A stretch of 64,000 nt of DNA. It comes from Oligoflexia bacterium. Lineage in GTDB: Bacteria; Bdellovibrionota; Bacteriovoracia; Bacteriovoracales; Bacteriovoracaceae. A program made the position numbers and the translations under genes. Shown piece after piece: positions 8,151 to 18,166 of this stretch. A model generated the notes under the pieces. The model was given only the letters and a program-made list of their open reading frames with translations. It was not told the origin of the DNA and did no database searches. The DNA lies in NCBI GenBank assembly GCA_015232355.1, contig JADFZW010000006.1, positions 1-64,000 on the forward strand. The letters are read 5' to 3'. Each line of letters begins with the position of its first letter. Position 1 is the stretch's first letter.

Positions 8151-10760
8151 ATGGCCAACCTAGAAATAATTGAAGCAGCAAAAGGCGATATGGTTTCTAG
8201 GTTATATAACCTGGCAAAAACTAATTGTGATTTAAATGTTAAAAATGCAGAGGGTGAAACAGCATTATTAAGCGCTGTTCGTCTATGGAAAATAGAGAAC
8301 ATTGAGGCGTTAATAATTTCTGGTGCTGATTTAGATATTCCTGATAAACAAAAAAATACATCATTAATGTTGGCCGCAAATGATGGCAATTTTAAAATTG
8401 TTAAATTGCTTGTTAAGAGCAATGCGAATCTTGATAAACAAAATACCTCTGGACTAACAGCACTAATGTTCGCAATTTTTGGCAGACATGTTGAAATAGT
8501 TAACTTTATAATTACCTCTGGGGCCGATGTAGATATTAAAGATAACGAAGGTCTCTCTGCTCTTCAGTATGCAACAAAGTATTTAAATTCCAAAGAGATT
8601 GAAGAAGCAATCAAAACTGCCTCTGAAAAACAAAATAGAGCAAATAAAGAGAAGCAAAAAAAAGAGCATCACATTACCACAACTGCAAATGCTAACGATG
8701 ATGATGTTACCAAGATTGATACAGAAATAAATACAGATTTAGAAAAGAATATCGATACCATAAAAGAAGAATCAGAAAGATCTTCAATTGTATCCTCAGA
8801 TGAAGCAATTGAAGAAACAGTTGAAGAAACCGTTGAAGATACTGTCGAAGAGTTAATTGATCAATCAAATGATGAATTAAATGATGAATCAACGGATGAA
8901 TCAACGGAAAAGCTAGAAAATGAATTAGAATATAATGCTGAAGATGAAACAAAAGATAAAGCTGAAAATGAAAAGATAGAAAAATCTGATAACACGAAAG
9001 TAAAGCGATCTCAAAAAGAAAAAAATGATAAAACTAATCCAAAGGTAAAACATCAAGAACAACTTCAGACAAAACAGAAAACGACGGTCGTCAAGGGTAG
9101 ACAAGATAAGGATAGTAATAAAGACATTAATGATGATGGTGATGATAACAATAACGATAACAATGACAAAATATCCTCTGAAATTAAAAATGAAGATAAA
9201 AAAATAAAAACCAAAGAAATACATAAACTTGCAAGAGCAAATAACAAAGATAATGGTCATCATAATCATAATAATGTTGTAAAAAAAGTCGAAGACAGTG
9301 ATGATGATTCTAAAGAAGAGCAACCTCCTCTAGACAATAAAAAAATTGATCACCAAAAACCCTCTGTAAAACAACAAGTAAAAAGTAAAACTAAAAAGGA
9401 GACACCCATTGGTGTCAAACCCGAAGCTACTGATGTTAATGATTTTGAAAACGTTGAAAATAGTGAAGAGAGTGAAGAGAATGGAGAGAGTGAAGAAAGT
9501 GGAAAGAGTGAATCACATACACTACAACAAAATGAATCTAAATCTGAAAATGAAGTAGATCCAATATCTACAACAAAAGATTTAGAAGATGAAAAATCAG
9601 AGGTTAAAAGAGCACATACAAGTGTCGGCAACAAACAAAAAAGTGATAAAATAATTTCTAAAACAAAATACTCTGACTCTTATAATAATAAGATGGTTAG
9701 TAGTATTAAAAATATAAACAAACAAACCAAGAGTGAAGATCAAATTGTTAAAGGACAAAACACCGCTGATTCAAAAATTTCCAAAGATGATAGTAGTGAA
9801 GAAACAAAAGACATCCATAGCACCATAGATGACATTACAGAAGACAATACGGACACTATTGATGAAAAGAAAGAGAAGACAACAATAAAAAATCCAGATC
9901 ATATCACCACTAAAGTATCTTCAAAATCCTCTAAAGAAAATAGCAACATAATGGTTGGCCGAGTAAAAGAAGGTCACGATAATCAAAAAGATGATGTTTT
10001 GAAAGTTAGAAAACTAGATGTTGATAAAAATGCGGCCGATGAAGATGATATAATGAGATTAAAAAAAATTGATAAAAAAAACAGTAATGATAGTAATGGA
10101 AATGAAGATAAGATTAATGATGATAAAAAAAATGATTCTTTAAAAGATAATGCTGATAATGAGAACACTTCAAATGAAAATACTTCTGCTAGCAATGCTG
10201 ATGAAGAAAAAGAGAAGGCCCCTGCCGAAGATCACAACAAACCTGACATAACAATAAGAACTAGAGATGGTAGAACAATTCTGATGTTATATGCAATCAA
10301 AGGAGATCTTAATAAATTTAGAGAAACACTCGATTATGGGGCCGATATCAATGCTCGAGATTTTGATGGCCATAACAGCTTGATGCTAGCATCTCAAAAG
10401 GGCAATCTCGCTATCGTTGAAGATATTTTAAAACGTCCAAACATTCATGATATCGATTTAAAAAATACTGCTGGATATAGCGCTCTCGCATTGGCAATAA
10501 TGTCAGACAAGGAATTAGTCGTAAAGTTTTTACTTCAAAAAGGTTCCAAACAAGATGCTCGTTATAAGGGACTTGATCTAATAATGCTGGCATCTTTTGC
10601 TGGTTCTATTAATTTACTAAAAACCTTTCTAGCAATGGGTTTTGATCCCTTTAAAAAGAATTATAGTGGGAAGTCTGCATATGATTATGCCGTAAAAAAT
10701 AAACATACAAAAATAGTAGAACTGCTTAATGAGTTGAAAAACGCCAAACCTCAAACGTAA
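8151..10760 (+). CDS. Ankyrin-repeat protein with long charged disordered linker
   Basis: An 869-residue protein in three parts. Residues 1-160 hold about four ankyrin repeats (for example GETALLSAVRLW, NTSLMLAANDGN, GLTALMFAIFGRH). Residues about 165-695 are a low-complexity linker of Lys, Glu, Asp, Asn and Ser with runs such as EESEENGESEES, clearly disordered. Residues about 697-865 hold four to five more ankyrin repeats (GRTILMLYAIKGD, GHNSLMLASQKGN, GYSALALAI). There is no signal peptide, so it is probably cytosolic or an effector. The two repeat blocks could act as binding heads on a flexible tether. Its end overlaps the convergent glycosyltransferase gene by 35 bases. Confidence 0.9.
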   Translation: MANLEIIEAAKGDMVSRLYNLAKTNCDLNVKNAEGETALLSAVRLWKIENIEALIISGADLDIPDKQKNTSLMLAANDGNFKIVKLLVKSNANLDKQNTSGLTALMFAIFGRHVEIVNFIITSGADVDIKDNEGLSALQYATKYLNSKEIEEAIKTASEKQNRANKEKQKKEHHITTTANANDDDVTKIDTEINTDLEKNIDTIKEESERSSIVSSDEAIEETVEETVEDTVEELIDQSNDELNDESTDESTEKLENELEYNAEDETKDKAENEKIEKSDNTKVKRSQKEKNDKTNPKVKHQEQLQTKQKTTVVKGRQDKDSNKDINDDGDDNNNDNNDKISSEIKNEDKKIKTKEIHKLARANNKDNGHHNHNNVVKKVEDSDDDSKEEQPPLDNKKIDHQKPSVKQQVKSKTKKETPIGVKPEATDVNDFENVENSEESEENGESEESGKSESHTLQQNESKSENEVDPISTTKDLEDEKSEVKRAHTSVGNKQKSDKIISKTKYSDSYNNKMVSSIKNINKQTKSEDQIVKGQNTADSKISKDDSSEETKDIHSTIDDITEDNTDTIDEKKEKTTIKNPDHITTKVSSKSSKENSNIMVGRVKEGHDNQKDDVLKVRKLDVDKNAADEDDIMRLKKIDKKNSNDSNGNEDKINDDKKNDSLKDNADNENTSNENTSASNADEEKEKAPAEDHNKPDITIRTRDGRTILMLYAIKGDLNKFRETLDYGADINARDFDGHNSLMLASQKGNLAIVEDILKRPNIHDIDLKNTAGYSALALAIMSDKELVVKFLLQKGSKQDARYKGLDLIMLASFAGSINLLKTFLAMGFDPFKKNYSGKSAYDYAVKNKHTKIVELLNELKNAKPQT

Positions 10761-12405
10761 TTCTAGGATCAATTTCAGCATACTTATCTTTAGGAACTTC
10801 CGAATTGATCAGGATCTCTTTATAACTAATCTGCAGAGTTGTTGACATTAGATTTGGAAGAAGTAATCCCAGATTATGTCGAAAACTATATCCAGCATTG
10901 GCATCAATAAAATAAGTGATGATTGCAGAGATGTTATAGTTTTTCAGCATATACTTTAATCGCTCCTCGATCTCTCTTAATTTTTTATCATTATGTTTGT
11001 AAGCAAAATCACCATATTGAATGTAGTTATAAAACCATCCAACTCTATTAGAAGAAAAGACCACGTATTCAGGATTGCGATCACTAATAATTAAAATCCT
11101 CTCCATGTTGGATGTTTGTTTAACAACTCTATCGACAATAGGATTTAAATACTCCACTACTTTAAGTGACTTTTTCACTCTGTCTAACGACAGATACATA
11201 AAGCTGATTACTGTAACAAAAGCAAGCATAGATATAGATAAAGATATTAATAGCGATTTCATTTTAAAGTTAAAGTTATTACTTAAAATGCTTACACTAC
11301 TGGAAATGACATAAGAAATTGCATAGGATGCTATTATCGCCAAAATTAAACATATTTGTATAGAGTAATAATCGTGTATGTAAAAACCCTTGGCCAAAAG
11401 AAATGCAAATATAAATTGCATAAAAAGAAGATAAGCAAAAAAGGAGATCATATTTTTTTGCTTAAACAAAAGCACAATCACTCCAGATAAAACAAAAATA
11501 CTTCCTGGAATAGTTAGGTTTTTAATAAAAATCCAATTCAAAATACGTCCATAAAGATGTTTATCAGCAAGCAGTTCTAAGGTAAAAAAATGACCACTAT
11601 ACTTTTGAACAAAATTATCTTTGAGTGGATTGGCAATATTTAAATAGTAGATTGCAAAAATATAAAACATAATCGGCATCGCACTTAGAAAATATGCAAA
11701 CCAACTCTTGCGATAAATAAGAAAAATTCCTAACCCAAAAAATAGCGCATAAAACTTAAAGAGCGAGGCAATCATTATAAAAAAAGCTACTCTATAATGT
11801 CTCTCGAGAGTTGCTGAATATAGAGCAAGTATTAAAAAAAGAATCATCCCCATCTCAGGCATAAATGATTTAGCATAAATTCTAAATATTGGTAAATAAG
11901 TTACAAAGAAAGGAATGCTCAAGTGCAGATAGGAATAGTTAGTAGATTTGTTAGTAGATTCGGAAGTATTAGGTGGTGATGGTGGTGGTGTTAGCGTATT
12001 AAGAACACCTCCTAGTTTATAGGAAAAACATATGGCCAAAATCCAAATTAAAAAATTTAGTAACTTCCCACAAATCAAGAGTGGCAAAGAAGAGATTTTG
12101 TGAAAAAAAACTACACTCCAAATATAGATTGGAAATTCCTCGGCCCAAGCAGATACTTTGTCATGATAAATTTCAAGAAAATGGCGATATGGAATAATTC
12201 CATATCTATCACCACTTGATAAACTACGGGCCATTCCTGCGGCATATGTCTGCTTAGCTATTTGTCCATAGTTTATATCATTATCAAGTAATTGAGGTAT
12301 ATTGCTATAAATACCAAATATAATAACTACAATCGCTACCCCAAAAATCAATCTTTGTGTTAAATTTATTTTAGTATATCTAGAACAAGAGATAGTCTGA
12401 AGCAC
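10726..12405 (-). CDS. Multi-pass membrane glycosyltransferase-like protein (GT39/PMT type)
   Basis: 559 residues with about ten to twelve hydrophobic spans up to residue 420 and a soluble C-terminal domain of about 130 residues. An acidic cluster (LLDNDINYGQ) follows the first span, as in GT39/PMT-like lipid-linked sugar transferases. The start is GTG with GAGGAGG seven bases upstream. That site lies inside the end of the FkbM gene, which overlaps this one by 26 bases, so the two are probably translationally coupled. A role in envelope glycan or lipid glycosylation is inferred; substrates are not visible. Confidence 0.65.
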   Translation of the reverse strand: MLQTISCSRYTKINLTQRLIFGVAIVVIIFGIYSNIPQLLDNDINYGQIAKQTYAAGMARSLSSGDRYGIIPYRHFLEIYHDKVSAWAEEFPIYIWSVVFFHKISSLPLLICGKLLNFLIWILAICFSYKLGGVLNTLTPPPSPPNTSESTNKSTNYSYLHLSIPFFVTYLPIFRIYAKSFMPEMGMILFLILALYSATLERHYRVAFFIMIASLFKFYALFFGLGIFLIYRKSWFAYFLSAMPIMFYIFAIYYLNIANPLKDNFVQKYSGHFFTLELLADKHLYGRILNWIFIKNLTIPGSIFVLSGVIVLLFKQKNMISFFAYLLFMQFIFAFLLAKGFYIHDYYSIQICLILAIIASYAISYVISSSVSILSNNFNFKMKSLLISLSISMLAFVTVISFMYLSLDRVKKSLKVVEYLNPIVDRVVKQTSNMERILIISDRNPEYVVFSSNRVGWFYNYIQYGDFAYKHNDKKLREIEERLKYMLKNYNISAIITYFIDANAGYSFRHNLGLLLPNLMSTTLQISYKEILINSEVPKDKYAEIDPRITFEVWRFSTH

Positions 12406-13363
12406 CTACACCCTCCTCTAATTTTTTCAAAGCAAACTCTCTCCAATCTTTTAATTCGAAGGTGTATTCTGTATCTATATGTTCAATCTTATATTCGTAT
12501 TCAATAGATCCATTAATTAATATCTCTTGTAAATTATCTATTCTTTTGAAATTTGCATGTTGGCACTCTAGCAAAATTGGTGGATGATATTTTTTTATAG
12601 TTTCCAACATACCTTTGACTGCGTTTATTTCAAATCCTTCAACATCCATTTTGATAGCAGATATTTTTTCTATTTTTCTTTTTGCCAAGTAACTATCGAT
12701 GGCAACAGTCTTAACTTTTGCTTCTGCTTGCTCTTCACGATCTTTACCTTCTTTACCTTCTTCACATTCTTCACGTATAAATGAGTGTCCACCAGAATCA
12801 AGATCATCAGAATAAAGAGGAAGTTCTCCATCCTTATCTGCAACACCTAAATTTTCCAAGGTAAAATCTTTAAATTTAAATGAGGATTTAGTTTTTTCTA
12901 AACATGAAAATGCTAAAGCATTGGGTTCAAAACAAACAACAGACAAATTGTTTTTCTTCATTTTATAAAAAACTGAGAATAAACCAATATTAGCACCAAT
13001 ATCAATAAAAGTTCCTTCCCTTTGATTTATTAAACTAAATAATCTCTCTTTTCCTTTTTTCTCATAATGAAAAAATGCCTCTTCACCATCATACATTATG
13101 TAAAAACTTGGTCCTCTGAAATCATGCAAACTTAAAAAAACTTTACCTGCACAATTTTCACTCTTACTTTCATACTTAACATTCAGATAACCAATAGTTG
13201 GTAAAGGAAAAAGAGGAAGAATGATTCTTTTAAGCCATCTTCTTTTAGAGATTAGGAGTAGTATTTTATTAAGCAAGAATATCTTCCCTTTTTTTAAACT
13301 AAATATAAAAATGAACTGCTGCTTGAATGAAGTGATACCCAACTGTTTCGATACAGAATTCAT
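12380..13363 (-). CDS. FkbM-family methyltransferase
   Basis: The S-adenosylmethionine-binding motif I is present as GTFIDIGANIGLFSVFYKMK, followed by VVCFEPNALAFSCLE and later IDSYLAKRKIEKISAIKMDV. These are hallmarks of FkbM methyltransferases, which often O-methylate sugars or surface glycans. ATG at 13363 is preceded by AAGATAGG; a GTG one codon earlier is also possible. The start lies inside the end of the upstream exported-protein gene (65-base overlap), and the end overlaps the membrane glycosyltransferase. This three-gene run suggests a surface-glycan modification operon. Confidence 0.85.
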   Translation of the reverse strand: MNSVSKQLGITSFKQQFIFIFSLKKGKIFLLNKILLLISKRRWLKRIILPLFPLPTIGYLNVKYESKSENCAGKVFLSLHDFRGPSFYIMYDGEEAFFHYEKKGKERLFSLINQREGTFIDIGANIGLFSVFYKMKKNNLSVVCFEPNALAFSCLEKTKSSFKFKDFTLENLGVADKDGELPLYSDDLDSGGHSFIREECEEGKEGKDREEQAEAKVKTVAIDSYLAKRKIEKISAIKMDVEGFEINAVKGMLETIKKYHPPILLECQHANFKRIDNLQEILINGSIEYEYKIEHIDTEYTFELKDWREFALKKLEEGVGASDYLLF

Positions 13364-13895
13364 CACCTATCTTATTAACTGATACACCTACATCAAAACT
13401 AAATCCGATACTGTGTAATCCTTGAAAGTGAAATTCCGTACCAAGAGTTCCATCAAATTGAAAACCCTTTTCCGATCGGTTAATACTCTTCTTATTTATA
13501 AAAGCTCCTAGCAATGAGGAGTAGAAATTTAGATATGGTTCCAAAAAAAGTGTGCGATATACTTTTAGACCAGCGCCATAGCCACCCTTCGAATCTCTTG
13601 TACTAACTCCAAATAACATCGACCAAGCAAATTGTTCTGTTCTTCTAAATTTTAAAGATACGGAAGGGATATCATTTTTAAGTTGATTACTCATCCCTAC
13701 TCCCCACCTATTTTTAAGAACAACTGCTTCACTATCATTCGACCACATCATACAGATACTAATAAAAAATAACGCAGAAAATATTAAAAGAAAGGTTCCT
13801 ATTTTTTTCATTCTCATTCTCATCTTAATGTTCATTTTCATTTTCATTTTTATTATAATTTTGATTAGATCATGCAATTCACCCAATTCACGCAT
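13299..13895 (-). CDS. Small exported beta-rich protein, unknown function
   Basis: 198 residues. A signal sequence (MKKIGTFLLIFSALFFISIC) begins at residue 30. The mature part has alternating polar/hydrophobic strands and aromatic girdles (FHFQGLHSIGFSFDVGVSV), consistent with a small outer-membrane beta-barrel. The annotated start has a strong purine-rich site (AGGGGGGC) six bases upstream. However, a run of hexamer-like repeats creates seven in-frame Met codons before the signal sequence (MKMKMNIKMRMRMKK), so initiation could occur further in. It heads the run with the FkbM and glycosyltransferase genes. Confidence 0.6.
   Translation of the reverse strand: MRELGELHDLIKIIIKMKMKMNIKMRMRMKKIGTFLLIFSALFFISICMMWSNDSEAVVLKNRWGVGMSNQLKNDIPSVSLKFRRTEQFAWSMLFGVSTRDSKGGYGAGLKVYRTLFLEPYLNFYSSLLGAFINKKSINRSEKGFQFDGTLGTEFHFQGLHSIGFSFDVGVSVNKIGDEFCIETVGYHFIQAAVHFYI
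13809..13852 (-). repeat. Iterated Met-codon hexamer repeat
   Basis: The minus strand carries imperfect AAAATG/GAGAATG hexamers that encode a Met-Lys/Arg alternation directly before the signal peptide of the exported protein. Slippage by one unit keeps the frame and changes the number of possible start codons. Confidence 0.6.
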
Positions 13896-14152
13896 AAGAT
13901 GCCCCCCTATGAAAAAGATATCCTTCCAGTTAGTCGTTTACATTCATATTGCATTTGTATACAACAAAATTAATACTAAAAAGTATTAAACGATATTTAA
14001 TCGATATAATTAGTTAATAAATAATATTAGATAATACTAATCGATTGTGATGATGCCAATTGAAAAATAGAGTTTCCAATGCTATGGATTCAATATTAAG
14101 TTATATAACCTTTACGTACTCTTAATTTAATTAATGTTAAGGATGAGACACT

Positions 14153-14923
14153 ATGAAAACAAAGCACGAGCAAAATTCAAATGACAAAAACACATCTACA
14201 TCTGACTCGAGAGGTAAGATACCATCTCAGATTCAAAATCAAATTCAAGCACAGACTCAAGCACAAGCGCATGCGCAAGCACACAAGCTAAAGACTAAAC
14301 ATCAAGAAGATATTCGAGTATTCGTATTAAAACATTGGCGTGCTGTCTCGGCAGCAATCGCTCTAGTAATCATAACCGCATTCAGTTACGGAATGATCTC
14401 CTCTCATTTGAAACAAAAAGCTTCAGATCAAGCAAATACTATTTATGAATTCAAATCAAATACACTAACTCAGTTTAAACAAGATAAATTAAGCAAAGAT
14501 GAGTTTATGAAAAAATGGAATGAGCTCTCTACTTCTTGTGGTAAAAATGAACAACTATTCTTTGTAGCAGTTGATGTTTTAGAGTATCTACTACCTAAAA
14601 AAGATTTTACCACTGCTCAAACGATCGCAGCTCCTCTACTCGATCGCTTTCGTTCAAATACATTTATTCAATATTTTCTTTCGCAATACTTGGCAGTAAT
14701 TTATGAAGATACTGGTGATAACAAAAAAGCAATTGAAGTTTTAGAACGATTAATAAAATCAAACTCTAAAATACTAGAAGCAAAAGTCTATTTCGATCTT
14801 GGTCGCTTATATTTACAAAGCGGTCAGAAAGATAAGGCAAAATCAAACTTACAATATGTAGTTGATAAGTTTCCATCCACTAATCTAGTAAAAATTGCAA
14901 AGCTCTATTTAAAGCAAATATAA
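14153..14923 (+). CDS. YfgM-like membrane-anchored tetratricopeptide protein
   Basis: A single membrane span at about residues 62-82 follows a cytosolic Gln/Ala/His-rich tail (QAQTQAQAQAHAQAHK). The periplasmic part (about 85-256) contains helical TPR-like pairs ending in YFDLGRLYLQSGQKDKAKSNL. The layout matches YfgM, an ancillary SecYEG partner and periplasmic chaperone. The next gene is BamB, the same order as yfgM-bamB in E. coli, which supports the call. AAGGATGAG precedes the ATG. Confidence 0.75.
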   Translation: MKTKHEQNSNDKNTSTSDSRGKIPSQIQNQIQAQTQAQAHAQAHKLKTKHQEDIRVFVLKHWRAVSAAIALVIITAFSYGMISSHLKQKASDQANTIYEFKSNTLTQFKQDKLSKDEFMKKWNELSTSCGKNEQLFFVAVDVLEYLLPKKDFTTAQTIAAPLLDRFRSNTFIQYFLSQYLAVIYEDTGDNKKAIEVLERLIKSNSKILEAKVYFDLGRLYLQSGQKDKAKSNLQYVVDKFPSTNLVKIAKLYLKQI

Positions 14924-14993
14924 AAACATTCTTTAACAAATTAACAAACTAAATTAATAGACTAAATTAATAAACTGAAACTGGAAAACTATT

Positions 14994-16127
14994 ATGCGAA
15001 GAAGTTCATTTTTATTCTTACCCTTTTTATTTCTATTTTTAATTTCAAGCACTCTTACTCTTTCTATTCTCAGTGGGTGCTCTCATAATCAAACTAAAGA
15101 AAAGAATTTTTTTCGGGCCCTGTGGATAAAAAATCTCGATCCCAAGAGTGAAACCGGGAATCTTCCTATCTCTTTTCTTTCTCCACTAATTTACGAGGAT
15201 ATGCTTTTTTCTGGTGATGGCAGTGGATTTCTTCATGCATATAATGTTGAAAACGGCAGAGAGCTATGGAAAGCAAAAGAGAAAAATGAAATCACTACCG
15301 CTCCAGCAGTCTTTAAAGATATGGTGATATATGGAACAGCAGATGGAAGAGTGATCGCCAGAAACACTCTTAATGGAGAGATTGTGTATTCAGTAGATCT
15401 TGGTGATAGTGTGGAAACAGCTGCCAGTTTAGACGATAAAGAAAGAGCATACGTTCAACTGCGCAGTCATAAGGTATACTCAATTGATGCCAACACTGGA
15501 AAGATTCTTTGGAATTACAATCGTACCATCTCTCTTAAAACCACTATTCATACTTCATCCACTCCAAAATTTTTTAAAAACAGAGTGTATGTTGGTTTTG
15601 CTGATGGTTCAGTCGTAGCTTTATCAGCAGATGATGGTTCCTTGGTTTGGGAAAGAAATATCTCCATCGGTTCAAAATTTATTGATGTGGATATGACTCC
15701 AACTTTTCACGATGGATTGCTGTACATCTGTTCTCGTGCTGGAGTACTTACTATCTTGAATCCAGACACTGGAGTTATCTTAAGAAAATTTGATCACAAA
15801 ATACTTCGTCCACCTCTATTCATCAACGAACACATGCTGATCGGTTCTGAGAATGGTCATCTTTATAAGTTAGACAAACTTGGAAATATTATCGATGAAA
15901 AAGACTTTACACATCCAATTCTTCACATTCTTCAATGGCAAAATAATATTTTACTTACTACTCAAGGTAGTGAAGTATTCGTCTTGAACCCACAAAAATT
16001 ACAAACACTTGATACATTCACTCTAGGACATCGCTACTCGCTAATATTTGGAGATCCTACTATAAATAAAAATAAATTGGGATTATTCTCTTCTAGAAAT
16101 CGACTCTATGTCTTTGAACCACTTTAA
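14994..16127 (+). CDS. bamB: Outer membrane assembly lipoprotein BamB (PQQ-like beta-propeller)
   Basis: A lipoprotein signal ends at LSILSGC (Cys29). The rest is a beta-propeller of PQQ-type blades: GRELWKAKEKNEITTAPAV, GEIVYSVDLGDSVETAA, GKILWNYNRTI and GSLVWERNISIGS. Length (377) fits BamB. BamB is the propeller subunit of the BAM complex that inserts outer-membrane proteins. Its position 70 bases after the YfgM-like gene is the classical order. Similar propellers occur in other lipoproteins, but the neighbour makes BamB the best reading. Confidence 0.85.
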   Translation: MRRSSFLFLPFLFLFLISSTLTLSILSGCSHNQTKEKNFFRALWIKNLDPKSETGNLPISFLSPLIYEDMLFSGDGSGFLHAYNVENGRELWKAKEKNEITTAPAVFKDMVIYGTADGRVIARNTLNGEIVYSVDLGDSVETAASLDDKERAYVQLRSHKVYSIDANTGKILWNYNRTISLKTTIHTSSTPKFFKNRVYVGFADGSVVALSADDGSLVWERNISIGSKFIDVDMTPTFHDGLLYICSRAGVLTILNPDTGVILRKFDHKILRPPLFINEHMLIGSENGHLYKLDKLGNIIDEKDFTHPILHILQWQNNILLTTQGSEVFVLNPQKLQTLDTFTLGHRYSLIFGDPTINKNKLGLFSSRNRLYVFEPL

Positions 16128-16161
16128 TACTTAACACTTTTTTTATGGAGCTAACCAAACT

Positions 16162-17733
16162 ATGAAAAAAATGCAACCAATGCAATCAGTGCAATCACTA
16201 CAACCACTAATCGATGAATTAAAAGAACTCGCCCACCTAAATGCTATCAGTGCTTTGTTAGATTGGGATCGGGCCACCTACATGCCTAACAAATCTATTG
16301 AAGTTAGAAGTGAACAGATGGCATTGATGGGACGATTAATACATGAAAAGCATACTGGCGATAAGATTCGCTCTCTTCTCGATGAACATGTTGATCTAGC
16401 TAAAGGAACTATTCGTCCAGATGCTGATAAAATTAACAACTACAGTGAAAAAGAAAAAAGATTACTACATGAAACCTATCGAGCATGGAAAATTGCTACT
16501 GGCCTACCAACTGAATTTGTAACTGAATTATCAAAACTTCTCCCTAAATCAATGCATGTTTGGGAAGAAGCGAAGGAAAAAAATGATTTTAATCTCTTTG
16601 CTCCATACTTAGAAAAAGTAATCACAGCTAAAAGAAAGGAAGCTGATTATATCGGTTGGAATAAACATCCATATAATGCTCTTTTAGATTTCTATGAACC
16701 AGGTATCTCCCAAGATGAAATATCATTGGTTTTTGAAGATTTAAAGAGAGGAACTGTTGAGTTGATAAACAAGATCAAAGGATCACCACAATTTGGAAGA
16801 GAAAATCGTATCTCTAAAATTACTCATAATTTCGATTTAAATAAACAATGGGAATTTGGACTTAAAGTTTTAGAAGGTATGGGAGTTGATTTTAATTATT
16901 TACGCCAAGATAAATCTGCTCATCCTTTTTCTACAAGTCTCCATCCTACCGATGTAAGAATAACTACTAAAATGTGTGAGCGAGACTTTTTAGAATCATT
17001 AACATCTACCATTCATGAGGGCGGGCATGCCTTATATGAATTAGGTCTTCCAACAGAGTGGTATGGAACACCACTTGGTGAATCAAGATCAATGGGTATT
17101 CATGAAAGTCAATCTCGTCTCTTTGAAAATGTTATCGGTCGCGGTCGCTCTTTTTGGACTCACTATTATCCAATTCTTAAAAAATATTTTCCAAAAGAAC
17201 TCTTTGGTATCTCAGTTGAAGATCTTTACTACGCCTTTAACGAATTAATTATCACTCCCGTAAGATTAAAAGCAGATGAGCTTACCTACAATCTACACAT
17301 CATAATTCGCTTTGAAATAGAAAAATTAATTATCAATGATTCATCGATTAGAGTTGCTGATTTACCAGAATTATGGAATCAAAAATACAAGGAGTATTTA
17401 GGAGTCTCCGCAAATAATCACGCTGAAGGTATCTTGCAAGATATTCATTGGGCCGGTGGTATGATTGGATATTTCCCATCATACACTCTAGGAAATATCT
17501 ATGGATTGCAATTTTACAATCAAGCAACAAAAGAGATGGGCAATCTTAATTACAAATTCGAAAAGGGAGAGTTGAAAGGATTAACGGGATGGTTGAAAGA
17601 AAAGATCTATCAAAAGGGTAAAGAGAAAACAGTACCTGAATTATTAATGGAAATTACTGGTGAAAAAATAAATACTCATCCATTACTAGAATACCTTAAC
17701 AATAAATATACCGAGATTTATCAATTAAGGTAA
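16162..17733 (+). CDS. M32 metallocarboxypeptidase (carboxypeptidase Taq)
   Basis: 523 residues, typical for family M32. The zinc motif HEGGH is at 285-289 in STIHEGGHALYELGL. The second conserved motif HESQSRLFEN starts at 314 (H314, E315) and supplies the third ligand. Downstream TPVRLKADELTYNLHI is also characteristic. It removes C-terminal residues from peptides, acting in the cytosol since no signal peptide is present. It lies in the same direction as bamB, 34 bases after it. Confidence 0.95.
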   Translation: MKKMQPMQSVQSLQPLIDELKELAHLNAISALLDWDRATYMPNKSIEVRSEQMALMGRLIHEKHTGDKIRSLLDEHVDLAKGTIRPDADKINNYSEKEKRLLHETYRAWKIATGLPTEFVTELSKLLPKSMHVWEEAKEKNDFNLFAPYLEKVITAKRKEADYIGWNKHPYNALLDFYEPGISQDEISLVFEDLKRGTVELINKIKGSPQFGRENRISKITHNFDLNKQWEFGLKVLEGMGVDFNYLRQDKSAHPFSTSLHPTDVRITTKMCERDFLESLTSTIHEGGHALYELGLPTEWYGTPLGESRSMGIHESQSRLFENVIGRGRSFWTHYYPILKKYFPKELFGISVEDLYYAFNELIITPVRLKADELTYNLHIIIRFEIEKLIINDSSIRVADLPELWNQKYKEYLGVSANNHAEGILQDIHWAGGMIGYFPSYTLGNIYGLQFYNQATKEMGNLNYKFEKGELKGLTGWLKEKIYQKGKEKTVPELLMEITGEKINTHPLLEYLNNKYTEIYQLR

Positions 17734-17764
17734 TTAGTTTATAGAAGATAAAGGATCGCTAGAA

Positions 17765-18151
17765 ATGTATACCTCACAAACGCAAAAAGAAAGACATCGA
17801 GCACTCGAACGAGATATCATCATCAACATTATTTTTTCATTAATCACTTGCGGGATTTACAATATCTACTGGAACTACTGTGAGATAGAATCAGTAAACG
17901 AACTTATTGGCCATAGACAGTTTTCCTTTTGGCCATGGATTATTTTTTCTCTTCTCACCTGTGGAATTTATCACATCTATTTTGAATACAAGATGGGATG
18001 TGCGATTAATGATCTTCAAGCAAAATACAATCTACGCGTAGATGAATATTTGCCAATATTAAGTTTTGTGCTTACTTTTTTTGGTCTATGGATATTTACC
18101 GATGCCTTTCAACAGCATGCTATAAACAAGGTTTATGTTTCACGTTCTTAA
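17765..18151 (+). CDS. DUF4234 small membrane protein
   Basis: 128 residues with two similar hydrophobic repeats, SLITCGIYNIYWNY and SLLTCGIYHIYFEY, the signature of DUF4234, and a third span near the C-terminus. AAAGGATCG provides a binding site before the ATG. Function is unknown; it sits between the M32 peptidase and the DUF2752 gene, with 15 bases to the latter. Confidence 0.8.
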   Translation: MYTSQTQKERHRALERDIIINIIFSLITCGIYNIYWNYCEIESVNELIGHRQFSFWPWIIFSLLTCGIYHIYFEYKMGCAINDLQAKYNLRVDEYLPILSFVLTFFGLWIFTDAFQQHAINKVYVSRS

Positions 18152-18166
18152 AAGCATACTTAAAAG

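Noticed and set aside
8707-9323. Long minus-strand frames inside the ankyrin gene
   Set aside because: They are antisense shadows of the repetitive Lys/Asp/Glu linker, low in complexity, with no start signals.
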